From contig NZ_JAVDDV010000013.1 of NCBI RefSeq assembly GCF_030848565.1, positions 1 to 64,000 on the forward strand: a DNA stretch of 64,000 bases. Direction: 5' to 3'. Source of the DNA: Natronolimnohabitans sp. A-GB9. Lineage in GTDB: Archaea > Halobacteriota > Halobacteria > Halobacteriales > Natrialbaceae. Numbering within the stretch: position 1 is the stretch's first letter; every line of letters starts with the position of its first letter. The translations under genes were made by a program, and so were the position numbers. Below are positions 63,247 to 64,000 of this stretch, piece after piece. The notes below the pieces were generated by a model. The model made no database searches. It was not told the origin of the DNA and saw only the letters and a program-made list of their open reading frames with translations.

Positions 63247-63531
63247 ATGTCCAATCCCTCCCCACTCTCGAACGAATCGGTCGGTCCGTCGAGATCCGAC
63301 GCGGATCGACGATCGAGCCGATTCGTTTCCGCCCTCCGCCGTTCACTTAAGGGTCCCCTGCAGTTCGTCTCGTTTTGGAGTGCCATCGCGCTGCCGTTCG
63401 TTCATCTCCCGCTTTTGGCACAGGGACTCGGGGATCCACAGACCACCCTCGCGTTTCTGGTCTTGCTCGTCGTCAACGCCTGTGCACTCTACGTCGGGCA
63501 CGGCTACAAGCGGGACGTCGGTCACGGCTGA
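63247..63531 (+). CDS. small membrane protein, unknown role
   Basis: A 94-aa protein with a basic, Ser/Arg-rich N terminus and two helices near residues 43-58 (FVSFWSAIALPFVHLPLL) and 63-82 (TTLAFLVLLVVNACALYVG), ending in HGYKRDVGHG. No family name can be given, but composition and helix pattern are typical of real haloarchaeal small membrane proteins. Earlier starts at 63166 and 63217 are in frame; the TATA-like box at about 63200 makes 63247 (MSNPSPLSNES) most plausible. It precedes a trkH-like gene by 77 bp on the same strand, so cotranscription is possible. Confidence 0.65.
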   Translation: MSNPSPLSNESVGPSRSDADRRSSRFVSALRRSLKGPLQFVSFWSAIALPFVHLPLLAQGLGDPQTTLAFLVLLVVNACALYVGHGYKRDVGHG

Positions 63532-63580
63532 CGGTCTCGAGCGAAACGCCGGTCACGTGTCGGTTCCGAACCGATTAATG

Positions 63581-63600
63581 CGTCCCCTCTCGCAGGGACG
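63581..63600 (+). promoter_or_regulatory. hairpin just upstream of the trkH start
   Basis: CGTCCC at 63581-63586 and GGGACG at 63595-63600, arms 6 bp, loop 8 nt, ending 8 bp before the ATG. It could be an operator or a leader hairpin. A TATA-like ATTAATG precedes it. Confidence 0.35.
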
Positions 63601-63608
63601 GATAACAG

Positions 63609-64000
63609 ATGCAGATACGCGTCGACTGGCGCTCGAGTTGTAGCCTGACCGGGACGGTCCTGAAGTGGCTCGCCGTGCCACTTGCCGTGCCGTTCGTGCT
63701 GGCGATCGTCGACGGTGACGATCCGCTGCCGTTTCTGGCCGCGATCGTCGTTACGGCCGTCGTCGGCGTCGCCCTCGAGCGACTGACCGACGACCGGGAG
63801 CTGGGACAGCGCGAGGCGTTTCTGATGGTCGCGCTGACCTGGCTCGGCGTCGGCGTCATCGGCGGGATTCCGTTCTACATCGTCGGGTTCGGTGCCCCGG
63901 CGGCGTCTGCGTTCTCCGGGCCCATCGGCGGCCTCGTCAACGCACAGTTCGAGAGCATGAGCGGACTGACGACGACAGGAGCGACGGTGATGAGCGGCTG
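63609..64000 (+). CDS. trkH: TrkH-family potassium transporter, 5' part
   Basis: The first 130 codons of a TrkH-type potassium uptake channel subunit, cut by the window end. My translation starts MQIRVDWRSSCSLTGTVLKW, then shows helices at about residues 17-33 (LAVPLAVPFVLAIVDG), 39-55 (FLAAIVVTAVVGVAL) and 70-95 (FLMVALTWLGVGVIGGIPFY), and reaches ESMSGLTTTGATV, the first pore loop with its selectivity Gly that defines TrkH/KtrB proteins. Haloarchaea rely on high cytoplasmic potassium, and TrkH works with NAD-binding TrkA subunits (expected downstream, outside the window). The ATG at 63609 is preceded by a small hairpin. Confidence 0.9.
   Translation, partial: MQIRVDWRSSCSLTGTVLKWLAVPLAVPFVLAIVDGDDPLPFLAAIVVTAVVGVALERLTDDRELGQREAFLMVALTWLGVGVIGGIPFYIVGFGAPAASAFSGPIGGLVNAQFESMSGLTTTGATVMSG

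Overview
The window reads as the chromosome of an extremely halophilic archaeon (class Halobacteria, most likely family Natrialbaceae such as Natrinema, Haloterrigena or Natronorubrum; the family level is inference). The evidence is high GC with acidic, Asp/Glu-rich proteins, haloarchaea-restricted families (HalOD1, DUF7344, Bat/HTH_10 regulators, DUF5790, DUF5828), archaeal information-processing genes (PCNA, PriL, Hjc, TBP, Trm-G10) and many starts about 25-30 bp after a TATA-like box (leaderless style). I saw no rRNA, tRNA, CRISPR array or complete insertion sequence.

Layout. 1-2130 is a lower-GC accessory edge with a winged-helix regulator, a decayed Bat-type regulator and a tyrosine integrase whose N terminus is frameshifted. 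2130-4350 is sparse: a Zn-ribbon mini-protein, a PadR regulator and a cold-shock protein. 4.35-13.7 kb holds housekeeping genes: a queuosine-precursor-type transporter, M29 aminopeptidase, DUF309, an Azf-like NAD-dependent glucose-6-phosphate dehydrogenase, MptD, RlmE, and a DUF354-WecB surface-sugar pair. 13.7-19.5 kb carries pcn and priL among a dense cluster of intergenic palindromic repeats. 19.6-23 kb has an AidB-like acyl-CoA dehydrogenase, Hjc and a CPBP protease. 23-29.6 kb is a signalling cluster: a 1,731-aa membrane-anchored regulator (eight PAS, two GAF, Bat domain, HTH_10) divergent from a HalOD1 gene and a receiver-PAS gene.

29.6-35.6 kb contains an AhcY homologue, a secreted acidic protein, an SAH/MTA-type deaminase, an FkbM methyltransferase and an APH-type kinase; together the first and third could recycle S-adenosylhomocysteine through S-inosylhomocysteine. 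35.6-42.4 kb holds a SpoIIM-like membrane protein and two divergent copper P-type ATPases (CopA, CopB). 42.4-54.3 kb has a divergent acetyl-CoA synthetase, hisG, a DUF7344 regulator with a palindrome at its start, TBP, Trm-G10 methyltransferase, a Pit phosphate transporter, upp and an S9 peptidase. 54.4-58.7 kb is a TAXI-type TRAP transporter operon. The end carries YigZ, an ACT-domain regulator, hisB and the start of a TrkH potassium transporter.

The most unusual signal is non-coding. At least three families of about 75-110 bp imperfect palindromes are dispersed between genes. They share the end word ATACGGACTGCTGT or its relative ATACTGTCGGACAG. In about a dozen genes the stop codon is fused to that end (TGATACGGAC-, TGAGACGGAC-, TGATACTG-). 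They resemble REP/MITE-type elements or a 3'-end signal, and I do not recognise a described family.
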